Assembly: GCA_021413965.1 (NCBI GenBank)
Contig: JAIOPI010000038.1
Span: 27,484-91,483 of the forward strand
DNA: 64,000 nucleotides
From: Lentisphaerota bacterium
GTDB taxonomy: Bacteria; Verrucomicrobiota; Kiritimatiellia; UBA8416; JAIOPI01
Reading direction: 5' to 3'
The translations under genes were made by a program, and so were the position numbers. The notes below the pieces were generated by a model, which did no database searches, was not told where the DNA came from, and saw nothing but the letters and a program-made list of their open reading frames with translations. Below, piece after piece: positions 63,114-64,000 of this stretch; positions within the stretch are counted from its first letter, which is position 1, and the number at the start of each line of letters is the position of its first letter.

Positions 63114-63848
63114 ATGCCCACCTTGGTAGTAGAACGAGATATGCGGGGTGAACTCGTTGACCTGCCGGAGTCAGTCCGTTGCGTCCTTCACGAGGCTGCT
63201 CGTCTAAACTTGATCCCATCTGCTACCCGTCTCTTCGAGGTACCTGGCCTCGCTCCAACAATCCAACAGATGACCGCGTTCCTGCACACACTGACTGCAC
63301 AAGGCATGTCAGCATGTGCCAGCCAGGGTGTTCCGGAAAAAGGCCTCCTCGTAATGAGGAACTCCTGCATTGTCGCGTTTGGAAAGGCATGCGAAGCCGC
63401 CTTCCTCGTCTTTCGCGACAAAACGCCCACTCCGAAGTTCGACATCATGTTGGATCCCAGAAGACTTGAGATGCCTGATCTGATGGATGCCGGGTTCGTC
63501 CCTGCGCCCTTACCACAGACGGTTGAGTTTCTCTCCACATTCTGGTCTGAGTTCGATGGTGACACAAAGCTGGGCCGAGATGAGCTTCGACAGATCGGAG
63601 GGAACAGTGCGTTCGGCGCATGTCTGTTCTTCGCGCACCGGGACTTCATGTTCACTGCGCACGAGCAACGTGAGTTCACGGAATCCGAAACACAGGACGA
63701 GATGCGAGCTACGCTTGAGTATGTCCTCAGAGTCGGAATAAGTTTCGCATTGAATCACACCTTAAAGGTGTTGGACGATTCTCACCGCACCATCAACTTG
63801 GGCTATCCGAAGACCCCGGAGAAGAAGAGGAGATGGTGGCAACCATAG
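63114..63848 (+). CDS. Hypothetical protein of the element
   Basis: A 244-residue protein that I do not recognise. It has no signal peptide or membrane segment and has a mixed helix/strand profile with several isolated Cys. One stretch (SAFGACLFFAHRDFMFTAHE) is hydrophobic but not a membrane helix. AGGGGAAGG directly precedes ATG 63,114. The base composition looks less GC-rich than the surrounding genes, in keeping with recent acquisition. It stands alone after the early operon, in the place where many elements carry cargo such as defence genes. No homology or catalytic motif supports a function. Confidence 0.65.
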   Translation: MPTLVVERDMRGELVDLPESVRCVLHEAARLNLIPSATRLFEVPGLAPTIQQMTAFLHTLTAQGMSACASQGVPEKGLLVMRNSCIVAFGKACEAAFLVFRDKTPTPKFDIMLDPRRLEMPDLMDAGFVPAPLPQTVEFLSTFWSEFDGDTKLGRDELRQIGGNSAFGACLFFAHRDFMFTAHEQREFTESETQDEMRATLEYVLRVGISFALNHTLKVLDDSHRTINLGYPKTPEKKRRWWQP

Positions 63849-63852
63849 TACT

Positions 63853-63870
63853 GGGAGCCAATCGGCTCCC
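63853..63870 (+). terminator. Hairpin after the last gene
   Basis: GGGAGCC-AATC-GGCTCCC forms a perfect 7-bp stem 4 bp after the stop at 63,848. No U-run follows, so intrinsic termination is uncertain. The remaining 130 bp to the window edge show no gene. Confidence 0.4.
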
Positions 63871-64000
63871 CGCGACTGACCCGTGAGGGCCAGCCGCGGG
63901 TGCCACACCACCTGGCATGCGGGTCCGCACCAGGCGGTTCCGAGCTACAGACGGGCTTGCGGCCCGTAGTGAAGAGTAATCCATAACGTGCGCATGTCGG

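Overview
The window is GC-rich chromosomal DNA from a Gram-negative bacterium. Lipid A and LPS genes (lpxK, waaF, an lptF/G-type permease, an LpxL-like acyltransferase) and an ExbB/ExbD pair imply an outer membrane. The carbohydrate-active genes, the subtilase with a C-terminal beta domain ending in a GxTFRAYI-like motif, and the FemAB-like and DUF3473-like deacetylase genes would fit the PVC superphylum, perhaps Kiritimatiellota, Lentisphaerota or Verrucomicrobiota. That assignment is an inference from gene content; there is no rRNA in the window.

Layout. Positions 1-5.6 kb: trmB (cut by the window edge), a small unknown gene, lpxK, waaF, murJ and an acrylyl-CoA-reductase-type oxidoreductase. 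Positions 5.7-21.2 kb: a surface-polysaccharide / cell-envelope cluster with two large GT-C-like membrane proteins, two GT2 glycosyltransferases, a UDP-galactopyranose-mutase-like flavoprotein, a methyltransferase, a flippase-like protein, a LamG protein, a FemAB-like transferase and a polysaccharide deacetylase. A secreted subtilase sits on the other strand. Positions 21.3-25.0 kb: a fused pabA-pabB gene, a small conserved antisense gene and a Cys/Met-metabolism PLP enzyme. Positions 25.1-34.1 kb: a carbohydrate locus in which an SGNH-like gene and an (alpha/alpha)-barrel gene are divergent from exbB-exbD-(TolA-like protein with a CBM9/DOMON domain)-(GH127-like protein). Positions 34.2-42.4 kb: fatty-acid desaturase, citrate synthase, two peptide ABC ATPases without permeases, an LpxL-like acyltransferase, a PilT-family ATPase and an LptF/G permease.

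At 42,678 the chromosome gives way to an integrated element that runs past the right edge. The junction is the 3' part of a tRNA-Pro(CGG) gene, followed at once by a tyrosine recombinase. The left part of the element is a defence module: an orphan DUF6088/AbiEi-type antitoxin with its own palindromic operator, a remnant of another AbiEi-type gene, and a type I restriction system (hsdM-hsdS-hsdR) with a hipBA toxin-antitoxin pair inserted between hsdS and hsdR. The right part (54.9-62.9 kb) is a tightly packed phage-like early/replication operon: HTH protein, Cas4-like nuclease, RecA-like ATPase, putative ssDNA-binding protein, ParB-like protein, SF2 helicase, DUF3820, toprim primase, DUF1376, VRR-NUC and a sigma-like HTH protein. 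No capsid, tail, terminase or conjugation genes are visible, so phage, satellite and ICE cannot be told apart.

The least explained items are the eight-unit 11-bp TTCCA array upstream of the early operon (54,725-54,811), a perfect 28-bp palindrome inside the ParB-like gene (58,161-58,188), the ExbBD-coupled carbohydrate-binding TolA-like protein, and the hipBA pair with twin TCGCCA-N4-TGGCGA operators inside the restriction locus.
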